A stretch of DNA of 64,000 bases from Saccharomycopsis malanga (GCA_004014935.1 CP025321.1:2790001-2854000), one strand, 5' to 3'. Counted from the first letter of the stretch, positions 10,237-21,217 are shown. Notes: generated by a model not told the origin, from the sequence alone. A program made the numbers and translations.

Positions 10237-10473
10237 ATGTTTGAGTGGATGGACGAAGACGTGGTTGATCCAGATAAGCCATTGTATGAAGCGACTGCAA
10301 AATTGTATTGCCGTCTTTGCAATCAACATAAAATAAACTACTGGGAAGAGCATGTTTCCTCCCAAGTACACCAGATTAACAAAAGACGCTACAAGAAAAA
10401 CTACTTTTTTGGATTTGGTTTATTCACTACCATTGTGGTGACAATATTAGTAGTAGCGGTTTTTGTTCTTTGA
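10237..10473 (+). CDS. Small zinc-finger protein with a C-terminal membrane anchor
   Basis: 78 residues. The middle has CRLCNQHKINYWEEHVSSQVH, a Cys-x2-Cys-x10-His-x5-His spacing like the matrin/U1-C class of C2H2 zinc fingers. A basic stretch (NKRRYKKN) follows, and then a ~22-residue hydrophobic segment reaches the very C-terminus (GLFTTIVVTILVVAVFVL). That layout predicts a tail-anchored protein with the finger in the cytosol (ER or mitochondrial outer membrane). I do not recognise a named homologue. The start is the first ATG after in-frame stops. It is probably real because of the motif plus anchor and the splicing signals just upstream. Confidence 0.75.
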   Translation: MFEWMDEDVVDPDKPLYEATAKLYCRLCNQHKINYWEEHVSSQVHQINKRRYKKNYFFGFGLFTTIVVTILVVAVFVL

Positions 10474-11270
10474 AATTTCAAAAGGTTTCAAGTTTATCAT
10501 CGCTATTAGTTTCCTTTTGCAAATATATTCTTTCTGTAATTTTATTTCAATTCACACTGTTTCCCAGCATTTTCCTCAGCTGCACCTCCTTTTACAATTT
10601 CTTATAGTTTTTTCCATTGCTTTTGTTTTGTCTTTATTGTCATCTATATTATATATTCCTATATTATACTTTAACTGCTTATCTTACTTGAACTTGTAAA
10701 AATAGTAAAAATACAAGACTCTCACATTGTAAATCGCATATCAATTTGTAGAGCATGAAGAAAATCCTGAACATGAAAGCATCCAAAAGAGAATCAATCA
10801 AGTTCCAGTTTCCCGTACCACTTGCATCATTCTATTTTTTTAAATGCCAGCCAGCTTGCTTCCTTTACTTTTAAAACACTATCTTAGTTTGCTACTCGCT
10901 AAAAGCAACCATTTCCAGCAAGGCAAAAATGAGTGTCGTCTTTATATTTATGAAGTTTTAATGCAGATAGTGACCTCCACACTTCTTAATCCTGTCACGC
11001 GTGTCTTAGCCTTTCAAGCGGTTATATTGATGGCATGACACGTATAGGTCAGTGATTTTTCATATGTTCATCTGGATCATGGAAAGTAGCAAGATGTATG
11101 ATAATCCTGTGGGTTGGTTGGCTTAAAATATTAAAAAATTAATAATGATAATTAATAGGGAAAAATCAAAACTACATTTCAACAGAAACTCAGAACTTCT
11201 TTGATTACTTACCTTTTAAATCCAAATTGGTTTATTGATACCGTATTTACAGTTATAATTAATCTTACCA
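10474..11270. other. Convergent intergenic region
   Basis: Lies between two genes whose 3' ends face each other. It is pyrimidine-rich just after the stop at 10473, then AT-rich. Frames of 64-78 codons here have no recognisable features. It should hold two terminators; nothing else is supported. Confidence 0.5.
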
Positions 11271-11852
11271 TCAGATTGCTCTAGGAACAAACTTGAGCAA
11301 TCCGTTTGTCAAAACAAACCCGTATCCAGCTAAGCTGATAGTGGTAATCATGTTGAATAGCAAACTTATACCATGGTATTTACCAAATTGTTTCGACATT
11401 GCTTTCAATTCCAGTTTGGTGTGTTTCAAATCTTCTTCTGTAAGCAACGCATCACCTTCAGTAGCTACAGTTCCAGCATTAACCCCCTCGGCACTCTTTA
11501 AGCGATCCTCCAAAATGAGTCTCGTTTTCTTGAGTTGCTGCACTTTAGGTAAGATCCAAAAATAGTTGAGTATTTGGAAAAAAGAGGATACTCCAAGAAG
11601 AACTAAGCTGGCACGCTGAAACTTGACGTCCTTGACGGCAGGCAACGTGAGATACAATCCAATGGGCACAATTGCCTCAGCAAGGAAATATTTTGGCAAT
11701 ATCAAGTTGGTGACATGACTAAAGTCTTCACGAGGAAGATTCTTGAAAAGTACTGGCGCATTAATGTATGAATGGAACACATTGGTACCAAATGCAAGCG
11801 AGTAGACAAGCAAATGGTAAGGTGCAAGATTGTTAAATAACCCTAAAGCCAT
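11271..11852 (-). CDS. TMEM205/DUF4149-like membrane protein
   Basis: 193 residues from ATG 11852 (MALGLFNNLAPYHLLVYSLA); the frame continues upstream for 14 codons but without an ATG. The N-terminal block AFGTNVFHSYINAPVLFKNL plus ILPKYFLAEAIVPIGLYL is typical of the TMEM205-like (DUF4149) family: a first membrane helix, a short polar link and a second helix. A third helix follows (ASLVLLGVSSFFQILNYFWI), then a charged ~50-residue segment with a likely coiled coil, and a last hydrophobic helix (GISLLFNMITTISLAGYGFV). The family's function is not settled. The membrane in which it sits cannot be told from sequence. Confidence 0.8.
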   Translation of the reverse strand: MALGLFNNLAPYHLLVYSLAFGTNVFHSYINAPVLFKNLPREDFSHVTNLILPKYFLAEAIVPIGLYLTLPAVKDVKFQRASLVLLGVSSFFQILNYFWILPKVQQLKKTRLILEDRLKSAEGVNAGTVATEGDALLTEEDLKHTKLELKAMSKQFGKYHGISLLFNMITTISLAGYGFVLTNGLLKFVPRAI

Positions 11853-12338
11853 CTCGGATATATTATACTGAAAATAATTAAATAGTTGAAGCAATTTCAG
11901 CTATAGTAAGAAGATCTAACTGCTCATTATCTTGATTTTCCTTGACGGGGATGAGCAGAGGACAGGTCTCAGGGCTGACTGACTATTCATGATTTCCAAC
12001 ATGCATATTAAACTATCTGGAAACGCTCTTTCAAGATAATTATTTAAATATTAAACAACAAGTAAACATGCTATATAAAAAGTAGTAGTTTGGGGTCTTT
12101 GAACTTCACAGAAATTCTACAAAAATTTGAGTTATAGAAAGTGTAGAGGGTGGTTCATTGCTTAGCAATAACACTGGTTACCTTTTATCATGTTAAAGAA
12201 TTACGAAAGGGCACTTTCTATAGAATTACTAGAGTAGAAAGGTGACTAAAAACATGACATATATTGTGTGTATAAATCTTGTTTAAGGTACAAAGTAATT
12301 TTTCTTTTTTGTCGATTCTCTGAAACACAACCTACACA
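11853..12338. other. Intergenic, promoter of the TMEM205-like gene
   Basis: AT-rich spacer upstream of the leftward TMEM205-like gene, ending at SINE copy B. No gene, RNA gene or motif could be supported. Confidence 0.45.
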
Positions 12339-12460
12339 AAAGTCTACTGCTTACTGTCCAACCCATCGGGTGATTGGGTTTTACCAAGTTCCTTTGGACA
12401 TGGCGCGTATATACGAAACTGATATGTACTGTGCTTGAAATATAAGATATTATTATAATA
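12339..12460 (+). mobile_element. SINE copy B, 5'-truncated and internally deleted
   Basis: Plus strand. It starts inside the body at AAAGTCTACTGCTTACT, jumps by an internal deletion to GTGATTGGGTTTTACCAAG, and continues through GGCGCGTATATACGAAACTG and the GCTTGAAATATAAGATATT block to a TATTATTATAATA tail at 12448-12460. The tRNA-like head is absent. No target-site duplication was recognisable. Loss of the 5' end with the tail kept is typical of target-primed reverse transcription. Confidence 0.85.
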
Positions 12461-13415
12461 CGTTTCCAGAAAGGCTCTTGTATCGAGAAGACATTATATC
12501 AGCTGAAATTGAAATATCGGACGATAACATAGCCGAATATAAAAAATAGTCAAAAGAACCAGAAATAGAGAAAAGGAGTTGCATGTAGTGATTGGAACGT
12601 AATATAAAACATAGGTCGATTACATGATATATAAGATGAAATAAATAAGAGCAAATGATTCAATACAATCAATCGATAATATACGCTAAATTCAAAATAT
12701 ACGAATTATCATCATTATTAACTATCAAAAACGTTTCTAGTTCATTAACGCATCACTACAAGAAACTAATGAGAACTTATAGTCAAGGCTGCAGGTGAAA
12801 AACAATAACTAGAATGGAAAGAGTTCTTTTAAAATGGTATACAGAAAAAATAGACAGAAATTTTATTCAAAGTTGGTTTAAAGTATTGTGAAAGTTGGAA
12901 TTGGAGGTTCCATCTTATTTTTTATATACTCATCTCATCAATACTTCTACTTTCCCAAATAGATGATACAAGATTTAAATGCAACTTCGGTGATTGCAAT
13001 CTAGTCAACCAAGTCCCTGATTTGAAAAATAGGGGGTAAATCTACATACAGATATTTGAATGGATATATCAAGTTTTTTTTTCATTTATATTCTATCACA
13101 ATACATCATATATTTACTGAACTGAAGTAAACTGCGCTTATTTTTTAATTCATCCCCCTGTCTTTTCAAATGAAAAACAATAATATCATTGTATCTCAAT
13201 ATTTGATTACACATTTAGCTCCTCACATCAATGTGTCAATGCACGTACAACTAATCAAATATAAAAATAAAACAAGAACTTTAAATTCGTAATCATGGCA
13301 GAAGAGCTTTAATTGCCCTTATAGGAAAGTAACAAGCAGTCATCATTAGAAAACAATAAATTAAACTAGATAGGTAAAAAAAAAATTATTTGCAAATAGA
13401 ATTCTAAAAAACAAC
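12461..13415. other. Intergenic, nearly 1 kb, between SINE B and the ERT1-like 3' end
   Basis: Very AT-rich with no open frame above 60 codons. It must include the terminator of the leftward zinc-cluster gene. I see no RNA gene, repeat copy or motif to report. Confidence 0.5.
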
Positions 13416-15680
13416 TTAATTAAGAATTGGCAAAAAATTTCCAATAATCATCATTGGAATACCAAATACATCTCTTTTCAATGTCCAAATACTTTTTGTT
13501 TTGATCGACTTGTCTCTGGTTGGATTCACCAATGCAAAATCGCAGGTGCCAGCACCAGTGGTATCTCCATAAGCAATCTTACTAAATAACTCAAAATATT
13601 TAATTACTGACTCGTCATCCATGAGCTCTACCAAAAAAGTAATTTTCGAGAGCAACATTTCAGAGGTCCAGCCAGTGAGCATGACAAACTCCTGAGATAC
13701 AAAAGAGATTTGACCTGTGCGTCGCCATATTATTGTAGGGGTGCCGGAAATGGACAAATATTTGTTGTACTCAAGCAAGGTACGTTGAAAGCATTGTTCC
13801 ATGAAAATAAGATCCTCTTCTTTTAAAGACATCACCTGGGCGGTGAAACTGGGACGATATTCAGCCATAGATTTAGCAAGTTTGACAAGTACAGTCTTGT
13901 CGTCATGGAACCGTTTACGAAGATAAAGCACTAACATGTGGAATCCTGTTGTGTACAGAAATGGGCTTTTCACCTGAGTGTAAATTTCTTCAGGCTCTTT
14001 AAATTTCAACCCCCACTGGGCAGACAATAGTTCATTATTATGATGGAAATTATGGGAATTACCATCAGAATGGACTCCGATGGCAAATGATAACGTCAGC
14101 TTATTCTTATCTTTCACTACAGGCCCTTTCTGTTCTTTTTCTGTATTAACTTTGATCGCATCAAGTATATCGGGGTAAGTTAGATATGGTTTATGCTCAG
14201 GGAGACCTGGTAATGGACCAAGAAAATACTGATTAATAAGAGGATCCCATTGAGGATACAAGTTATAGCTTGATGTAGTATCATTATTAGATACAGGATG
14301 AGGAGGTGGGTGTTGATGCTGATGCAAAGGGTGTTGATGATGAGAAACACCATTATCGTAGCCCATACCTTGATAAGGAAAGTTATGAGACCCGTGATGA
14401 GGATGATGAGGGTGATAATGATGATTAGAACGCGCAAGCTCTCTGTTGGCAAACAAACTATAGTATTTATGAGGAGGTGAGCCAGTATGAGGAGGTGTTG
14501 GTGTATCTGAGTATGGACTATTTGTTGTTTGCATTGAATGGTTGTTGGTGTATGAATTATAATTCTCGATACTGTTTTGTTGGTTTGAATGATTAGAAAA
14601 ATTCAAAAAGTTTGGTACAAACTGATTGTAACTTTGTTGTGAGCTATTTTGTACAGAATTCGATTCAGACATGGAAACCGAATTGAGCATGTTCCAGGAG
14701 CCGTCATTGTTAAATAATGGTTCTGGATTTTCGCGGATAATATTGGTGAGAACAGCATATTCCAAGTCCGCAGCAGCAGATGAGAATCTAGATGGTCTTT
14801 TCTTCTTCAACTGTGCAGGCTGGTTATCTTTTTCAATGGTGTTAGTGTTTTCATCTTTACCTACAAGACTAAGATTGTTATTCATCTGAAGCGAATTGTG
14901 AGGAGACATGGAACTAGCAGTAATCGAAGGGTTACTCATATCTTTAGCATTCAAAGGAGAGCCAACGCTATTGTTGAACGAGGGGTCATTAGGAACAGAT
15001 GTGTTGGAAAACAGATTTGGAAAGGACACAGAGCTTAAGGAATGGCCGACGGGGAGCAGCGCTGCTTGATTTGAAGATGCAAATTGCTGATTTGGTTGGT
15101 TGATATCCTTTCTGGTATTTTGCAAGTCACTAAAGTTGGGCTTGCTGAATAAAGACGAGTTGGGATCAAGTGGCGGCACGTTATAGAATTGATGATTTTG
15201 GGTTTGATCTGCAGGACCAGCTGCTGGCAAAGTTTGATGGAAATTGGAATTGACAGTTGTTGAATTAGAAGATAGTGGAGCTGACGAAACATAAGACCCA
15301 TCGGGAGGAGGAGAAACAGAGTCTTGTGCAATAGCTAGTCGTTGGTCATCAATATCCATTAAATATTTTTTCTTCTTTCGTGGGGCATCAACACAACTAT
15401 CTGCCAAACCTCTACTGACACAACGTTTGCAGGGCCTGCTACTATCACAGGTCATATGTGATTTGTGACAGTGCACACATGCTCTGGCGGTTTTTGTTTT
15501 GGTCTATAAATGTTAGTATAAAGATCAGACACTTGTAACATTGGTTGCTAAGAATTCACATACCTTTGAAGCGGAGGGCGCCAAAGAAACTGAAGACGCA
15601 TTTGCAGACTTGGTTTTTGAAGAGCCACTTATAGAGCCAGGAACAGCGGGCCTAGCCGTTGATAGGTCAGACGACGACAT
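13416..15680 (-). CDS. ERT1: Zn2Cys6 transcription factor of the ERT1/RDS2 family
   Basis: Spliced: exon 1 is 15680-15564 (39 codons), the intron is 15563-15504 (donor GTATGT; TACTAAC at the minus of 15512-15518; acceptor TATAG), and exon 2 is 15503-13416, giving 734 residues. The zinc cluster is at the junction (about residues 47-80): ACVHCHKSHMTCDSSRPCKRC then VSRGLADSCVDAPRKKKKYL, very like yeast Ert1/Rds2. Long low-complexity Asn/Ser/His/Pro-rich stretches follow. The C-terminus has a PAS-like domain (GTPTIIWRRTGQISFVSQEF onward). Relatives activate gluconeogenic genes and adjust ethanol use under Snf1 control. Whether this is the ERT1 or RDS2 orthologue cannot be settled by eye, since the group is duplicated in Saccharomyces. 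Confidence 0.88.
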
Positions 15681-17019
15681 GGTCTCTTAGCACAACATGC
15701 ATTCAATCTGGGGATAGTAATAAAATACAGAGTTTTTTAGAGAAATGGCGCCAAAAAAATAAACAAAATGCAATAACTAAACCATCTGCGATGATGATGG
15801 TGGCCTATATCTTGTGGCTTATTTATCTTGCAAGTAGTTCGCCCAACAAAAGATATATACTAATTTATTATACCCTCTCCAGATGGTCTCCGAATCTCTT
15901 TTCGCTTCGCTTTTCCGCACCTCTTCCTCTAACAATATACTGAGGTGATACATGCACGTGATAAAATAGAACTGGGGCCAAGCCATTGGTGAGGGATAGT
16001 GCTTTAGGTTTATCGAATAATGGCTTGAGGGCTATCGAGTGTGCTATATAGACTGTATTGAATGTGATGTATGGCAAATTGTAGGTGGTGGTGATTATGG
16101 AGGTGTGAAGGACGCTAGGCCGCATGTCTTGCTGCAGAGGCTGCAGGAGAATATACAACCAGAAATGTATTGAATTTATTCACTATTGTATGGAATTTGA
16201 AGATTTAATCAAGATATAGGACTTGTTGTTTGAAGATTCAATTGAGTTGAAGGGTTTAGTTTTTGACCAAACAAATTAGAAAATGCAGTTTATGTAAGCA
16301 ATTTTTGACCAGACATAATACGAGTTTAGTTCAATGTAATTAGTTAATTGTTGACAACTACTGTACCTGCTATTGATTAGTTGATAAAAGTATAGCTATT
16401 CAAAGACCATCTTTTCTGACCTTTTGTTATGGGCTTTTTCATTGTACATATTTTGTAATGCTTTGCTTTGATTGTTTTTTTAGCACAATAGTACTAAAAT
16501 AATTAAAAATATTTAAACAGTAATATCTACTTATTCATTATATCTTACATAACATGTCCATTGTATATGCCAACTAGCCAGCCGCACCATACCTACATGG
16601 CTATAATAGCTGTCACTTGCAAAGTAATACACACACTTTAACTAAGGGGCACTGTTCTCTCTTTCTCAACAGTTTTCATCAAGCATGCTGTGCACGTCTT
16701 AAACCATCACATCTGTAGTATTTACTTAAATCCCTAGTACTGATTATTGAAATAACACCTCTACAGTCCGTCAAACTTTTGACACCCCTACACCCTCAGC
16801 AACGGTTCGCTTACCATGCCAGCCCATCTCCTTTGGCAATTGGCTAAAAATCATGCTAGTAGAAGGATCCGAACCCGAAACGACTAGAACCGATCCACCC
16901 CACCATTGCTATCTTGCTCTTCACCCTTGCTTCTTTGTTGGTTATATTTATCCCTTTTTGCTCTTTTCCGTTATTATATCAGGTACTTATTGTTTCATAC
17001 CGATTCTATTACAGACTAC
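15681..17019. other. Divergent intergenic region between ERT1-like and PEBP genes
   Basis: 1.3 kb. About 240-280 bp upstream of the zinc-cluster gene lie CCTCTTCCTCTAA (15920-15932) and GGTGATACATGC (15944-15955), which also occur in the TOM20/MPP10 promoter. The rest is AT-rich with short frames of no recognisable content; a 96-codon minus frame (15868-16158) is not called. Confidence 0.5.
15920..15960. promoter_or_regulatory. Shared promoter motif pair upstream of the ERT1-like gene
   Basis: CCTCTTCCTCTAA at 15920-15932 and GGTGATACATGC at 15944-15955, the latter running into a CACGTG core (15955-15960) that is the classic Cbf1/bHLH site. Both parts recur at 21218-21310. The factor that binds the GTGATACATGC part is unknown to me. 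Confidence 0.4.
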
Positions 17020-17847
17020 ATGTTCACCTCCCCCATTAGAGCTAGAACTTGTACTGGTCTTCGTTCTCCTTCTGTCAGATCTTTATCAGCTTTACTTTCC
17101 CGCAGACCCCAGGCTCCTTCACTGGCACTTCCAGTTGCAACTCAATTGCCATTGCCGAATACAAGCACAGTTAAACCTTACAAACGTTTCACCATGTTCA
17201 GTACCAGAAATCTAGTTACCATATCTTCATCTCTTGTCGAGGGCTTGAAAAAACATCTGATTTTCCCTGATGTGTTGGACGAATTTCTTCCCCAAGGATT
17301 GCTCACCATCAACTATGGTGACAACATTGACGTTGTCTTGGGTAACACTCTTAAAGTCAAAGACACACAATCTCTTCCTAGAGTGCAATTCACTTTAAAT
17401 GTTGAATCTCCAAAAGATCCTGACACCAATCAGGTCTCGTCTTTTTCTGCTAACGATTACTTTACTTTAGTTCTTACTGATCCAGATGCACCATCTCGTA
17501 CTGACAAAAAGTGGTCTGAGTACGCTCACTACATCAAGACTAACATTAAACTCATTGATAAGGATAACAGCAAAAACGACGACTTTTTGTCTGCCGCTCT
17601 TGACCTTTCTGGCTCATCTGCTACTTATCTCGACTACCAGGGACCTGCTCCTCCTCCTAAGACCGGAAAACATCGCTACGTTTTCTTGTTGTTCCGTCAA
17701 AAATCCGAAATCAATCCTTCTCCATTACCAGACCGGCCAAACTGGGGCTACGGTAAACCTGCCACTGGTGTCAAGAAATGGGCCTCTGAAAACAACCTCG
17801 AGCCTGTAGCAGCCAACTTTTTCTATGCGCAAAATGAAACTCAATAA
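17020..17847 (+). CDS. Phosphatidylethanolamine-binding protein (TFS1-like)
   Basis: 275 residues from ATG 17020; a second in-frame ATG at 17194 (after TTTCACC) would give 217 residues. The core is a PEBP fold with the family signatures LVLTDPDAPSRTDKKWSEYAHY and YQGPAPPPKTGKHRYVFLLF, close to yeast Tfs1, the inhibitor of carboxypeptidase Y that also binds Ira2. The extra ~58 N-terminal residues are rich in Arg, Ser and Ala and lack acidic residues, like a mitochondrial presequence. Two starts could therefore make a mitochondrial and a cytosolic form. This dual targeting is an inference. Tfs1-type relatives are about 220 residues, which favours the inner start for the cytosolic form. Confidence 0.9.
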   Translation: MFTSPIRARTCTGLRSPSVRSLSALLSRRPQAPSLALPVATQLPLPNTSTVKPYKRFTMFSTRNLVTISSSLVEGLKKHLIFPDVLDEFLPQGLLTINYGDNIDVVLGNTLKVKDTQSLPRVQFTLNVESPKDPDTNQVSSFSANDYFTLVLTDPDAPSRTDKKWSEYAHYIKTNIKLIDKDNSKNDDFLSAALDLSGSSATYLDYQGPAPPPKTGKHRYVFLLFRQKSEINPSPLPDRPNWGYGKPATGVKKWASENNLEPVAANFFYAQNETQ

Positions 17848-18621
17848 GGGAGCCGTCAGTTTCACAGCTTTCTGAAAGTATATATAAGTTCTTGCCGTGT
17901 CTAATCAATGATCATCAAATAATTATTCATGTAGGCGCACGTTGGGTTCCCCTTGTTATTCTACTTATGTCCTCAGCATGGCCAAATCATATATAATAGG
18001 AAAGTGCCAAATATGTTAACATTTGATAGCACATGTTATGTGCCATTGGTAGCAAAAATGCGTACTTTAAATTGTATAATTCATGTTTATTTGGAAAATC
18101 ATCGTGCTAACAACCTATATATTTGCTATGTAAGAAGTCTTAGTTGAACTTTTAGGTAGAACAATTCAATCAACAGCTTGCTTCTCCTATTCCAATATAA
18201 CATTTTTCAGTCCACAAGTAAATGCTTACTTCATACAGTATTCCCGTGTATTATGTTGTTAGTAAATACTCTTGTTCGTTATCAAATACAGCTAACAGCT
18301 GTTTTAACTCTTTGCTAAAATCAGGTTATTCCCCATTTTTCCATTCAATAGAAGCTACTACCAAGGCTTTACAGAAAGCTAATACATGTACCACACTGTA
18401 GAGCTCTTGCCCTCTTGTTATCAACACTTTTATTGATTATTTTTTTTACGGACCTTCAACTTCTCGACACATATCATACACTCACACAACAACTACTAAT
18501 ACAGCGAATGAATATACGGTAAATAGAAAAAAAGACAAACAAGTGTAGAACAAATTAAACAAGTAAAATAAGAATACTGCAAATAAAAAGCTGGACTGTA
18601 ATGATATGGCGTATTGAACAC
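17848..18621. other. Convergent intergenic region
   Basis: Spacer between the 3' ends of the PEBP and dehydrogenase genes. AT-rich, with no recognisable gene, repeat or RNA gene. Confidence 0.5.
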
Positions 18622-19884
18622 TTAGGACACTGGCTCGATTTCTTTACCGTCCTTCAATTGTCTTGGGGTAATCAAAATCTTAACATGATTGTCTTTGTTG
18701 TGCAATAACTCTTCAAAACCTCCATTGATTCCGTCTTCCAACATGACTTTTTTAGTGATCAAACGCTTACACTTTTCTAAATCAATACGGCCTTCTGCCA
18801 TAGCATTGATTACACCCTCAAAATCTTCGATAGTATAGCACATGGATCCGCTTATGGTTTTTTCACCAGATGTGAAATCCATTGGGTAAAAATCCATAGG
18901 TTTTTGAGGCCAAATGGCTAAATTGACAAGTTTGCCACGAGGCTTGAGACATTTCAAACCAGTATAGAAGGTGATTGGAAATCCTGAGCAGTCAAAAGCA
19001 TAATCAAAGCCACGACCGCCTGGAGCAAGTTTCTTGAGCTCTGCAGTTGCTTTATCGTTATCTTCGCCATAATCTTTCGGATTAAATACTGCGTCGACAC
19101 CAAGCATCTTGGCTTGGTCGCGACGGATTGTAGCAGGTTCTGAACAAACAATTGTTCCAGCACCAAACGCCTGTGCTGCCAACACACAGCCGATTCCAAT
19201 AGAGCCACAACCGACTATGAGACAAGATGAACCTGGTTGAAATCCACCAGTGCGGAAAGCATGATAGCTGACAGCTAAAGGCTGTACTAAAGCAGCACAA
19301 TCCAAGGGGATCCAATCAGGAACTTTCACCAAATGATGCTTTGATGTTAACACATATTCAGCCAAAGCCCCGTCAGCACAGCCAAGGCCCAGAATCCCCA
19401 TATCCTGACAGATGTTGGTTAAGCCATCTTCACAGGACTCACAAAGAGCTGCCCATTGATCATCAAGTGAAGCTTCATAGTTGACCTTACTTGATGGCCA
19501 GCGGGGTTTATCAGGACAATAACAAGTAGGTTCGACCACTACTCTGTCGCCAATTGAGAACTTAGTTGACTCATCATCACTTTTCGTGTTGAAACTTTCA
19601 CCGAGTTGAACAATAGTGCCAGAGTACTCATGTCCCATTACTTGAGGAAGTTTTTTCCCTGAAAGCGGATGACCAGCTTCATTATGAACCTTATTGAAAA
19701 AGTCTGTCATCTTCTTATAACAAAGCAAGTCAGTTCCACATATTCCACAGTAGCTAACCTTGATTACCACTTCATCTGGATGTTGGACTTGGGGAACTGG
19801 AATGTCCAGCGAAAAGCGAAGATCGCCTGGACCGTAATAAAGAATACCTTTCATTTTTTGTGGGGTAGAAATTTCAGTTGACAT
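18622..19884 (-). CDS. Zinc-dependent 2,3-butanediol dehydrogenase-like enzyme
   Basis: 420 residues of the medium-chain alcohol dehydrogenase superfamily. Seen: the catalytic zinc region VSYCGICGTDLLCY, MGHEYSGTIVQLG, a structural-zinc-type Cys-rich lobe (ALCESCEDGLTNIC), the Rossmann motif CLIVGCGSIGIGC, and the substrate-side block YDCSG/FDCSGFPITF. Order and wording follow yeast Bdh1/Bdh2 closely, including the C-terminal CKRLITKKVMLEDG and HVKILITP blocks. The reaction of relatives is NAD(H)-linked interconversion of (R)-acetoin and (R,R)-butanediol in the cytosol. It is about 38 residues longer than Bdh1, mostly in the N-terminal leader and the zinc lobe. Related sorbitol/xylitol dehydrogenases are less similar. 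Confidence 0.88.
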   Translation of the reverse strand: MSTEISTPQKMKGILYYGPGDLRFSLDIPVPQVQHPDEVVIKVSYCGICGTDLLCYKKMTDFFNKVHNEAGHPLSGKKLPQVMGHEYSGTIVQLGESFNTKSDDESTKFSIGDRVVVEPTCYCPDKPRWPSSKVNYEASLDDQWAALCESCEDGLTNICQDMGILGLGCADGALAEYVLTSKHHLVKVPDWIPLDCAALVQPLAVSYHAFRTGGFQPGSSCLIVGCGSIGIGCVLAAQAFGAGTIVCSEPATIRRDQAKMLGVDAVFNPKDYGEDNDKATAELKKLAPGGRGFDYAFDCSGFPITFYTGLKCLKPRGKLVNLAIWPQKPMDFYPMDFTSGEKTISGSMCYTIEDFEGVINAMAEGRIDLEKCKRLITKKVMLEDGINGGFEELLHNKDNHVKILITPRQLKDGKEIEPVS

Positions 19885-20602
19885 TGCAGCTGATAGTGTA
19901 TTGTGATGGAAAAGAAAATTTGTGTTTATTCAATAGAACGATCACAATAGATTAAATAAAAACACTTAAGAGAACAACAATACATTAAGGGAATAAATTT
20001 AGCCCAATTCCTTGTACGGCTGGAGTTTCAGAAAGAAGCCGAATTTAGTTTTTCCAGTTTGACACATCTCCTCCACTGTGCGCTTTATGCTTTTCTACGG
20101 ATAACTTCAGGCAACCTGAAGGAATATGACGCTTGCTAAGCTTGGCAAAGTCTATTGGTGAAAATGGATCATACAGCCAAAAAAGTAGAATATATCATTC
20201 CAATTTCAGTGTAAAAGTATATATATATATACAAGGGGCGTTCAATATAGACATAATGAAAAACAAATAACTTTGGTGGTTTGCTCTATTTGGACCTTCT
20301 TCTTCTTTTGGGAGTTTTCAGAGTAGTGAACATAAAATACTCATGAACAAAGATGAATGAATAATAATGAAAACAACAAAACACAGTGACAATAAAAAAG
20401 AATGATAAAATCTTGTGTAAAAACAAAAAATAAATAAATAAATGAAAAAAAAAACATTAGTCTATGACTTTTTGCTTGACCATTTTTCTGCCAAATTCGC
20501 CAACAAATAACCAAATAAATACATCACCAAAAAGGAACACATGCTGGAACGTTTTCAACACATAAGTTTATACGAATAGCACAAGTGCTTATTTACAATT
20601 GC
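19885..20602. other. Intergenic, dehydrogenase promoter and TOM20 3' side
   Basis: AT-rich spacer with a short TA dinucleotide run (20218-20231) and A-rich stretches at 20395-20455. No gene or repeat copy was recognised. Confidence 0.5.
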
Positions 20603-21115
20603 CTAATCAACTGGTTCACCCTTGTCGAGACTTTCGATGCTAGCCTCGCCCAATATGTTGACTACAGCTAAAGGTGGCTTGATGGCAATCATCATGACAA
20701 TCAACTCGTAAACGTTCTCAGGTACAGATCTTTGGTAAATGTTCAAGATGTCAGTAGGATTAGGATAGACCGCCAAGGCCCTGTAGAAACATAAAGCAGC
20801 ATCAATTTCCTTACCTGGGGCAGCAGCTAATTGCTCACCAAGACCAACTTGTTTCATGAAATATTGTTCCTTGTCGCTGATATCCTTAGGCACAGGATCA
20901 GTGGCCAAGCTTTCAAGTAATTTGGCTTTGACTTGTTCCAATCTAGCTTTACTTTCCTTCTTCTGCTGCTTTTGAGCATTCTTCTTGAAGTTCTTCTCAG
21001 ATTTTTTCAACTTGTGGCGAAACTCAACAGAATGATGACGTTGGTAGTCAAAATAAATAGCATAACCAACCAAAGAGGCGGCCAAAATCGAAAATGTGAT
21101 ACCGAATTTACCCAT
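20603..21115 (-). CDS. TOM20: Tom20, mitochondrial import receptor
   Basis: 170 residues. An N-terminal membrane anchor (ITFSILAASLVGYAIYFDYQ) is followed by a basic/charged linker rich in Lys and Gln, then the helical receptor domain with the family block FMKQVGLGEQLAAAPGKEID, ALCFYRALAVYPNPTDILNI and YQRSVPENVYELIVMMIAIK, and an acidic C-terminus. Tom20 sits in the outer membrane and binds the hydrophobic face of presequences, handing them to Tom22/Tom40. Length and architecture match fungal Tom20 (about 180). It is divergent from MPP10, sharing a 428-bp promoter region. Confidence 0.95.
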   Translation of the reverse strand: MGKFGITFSILAASLVGYAIYFDYQRHHSVEFRHKLKKSEKNFKKNAQKQQKKESKARLEQVKAKLLESLATDPVPKDISDKEQYFMKQVGLGEQLAAAPGKEIDAALCFYRALAVYPNPTDILNIYQRSVPENVYELIVMMIAIKPPLAVVNILGEASIESLDKGEPVD

Positions 21116-21217
21116 TGTTTGTTGCGTAGATTTACCAATAACTAATTTTAAGCGTAAACAATGCGTAGCTACTTTGATTAACAGTCTATACTTATTTTTA
21201 AAATATTGTCGTTAACG

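Noticed and set aside
15868-16158. 96-codon minus frame upstream of the zinc-cluster gene
   Set aside because: Overlaps promoter motifs shared with another gene and shows no recognisable features.
16865-16905. Box-B-like GGTTCGGATCC on the minus strand near the PEBP gene
   Set aside because: One mismatch to the consensus, with no A box or cloverleaf around it; not a tRNA gene or a SINE copy.
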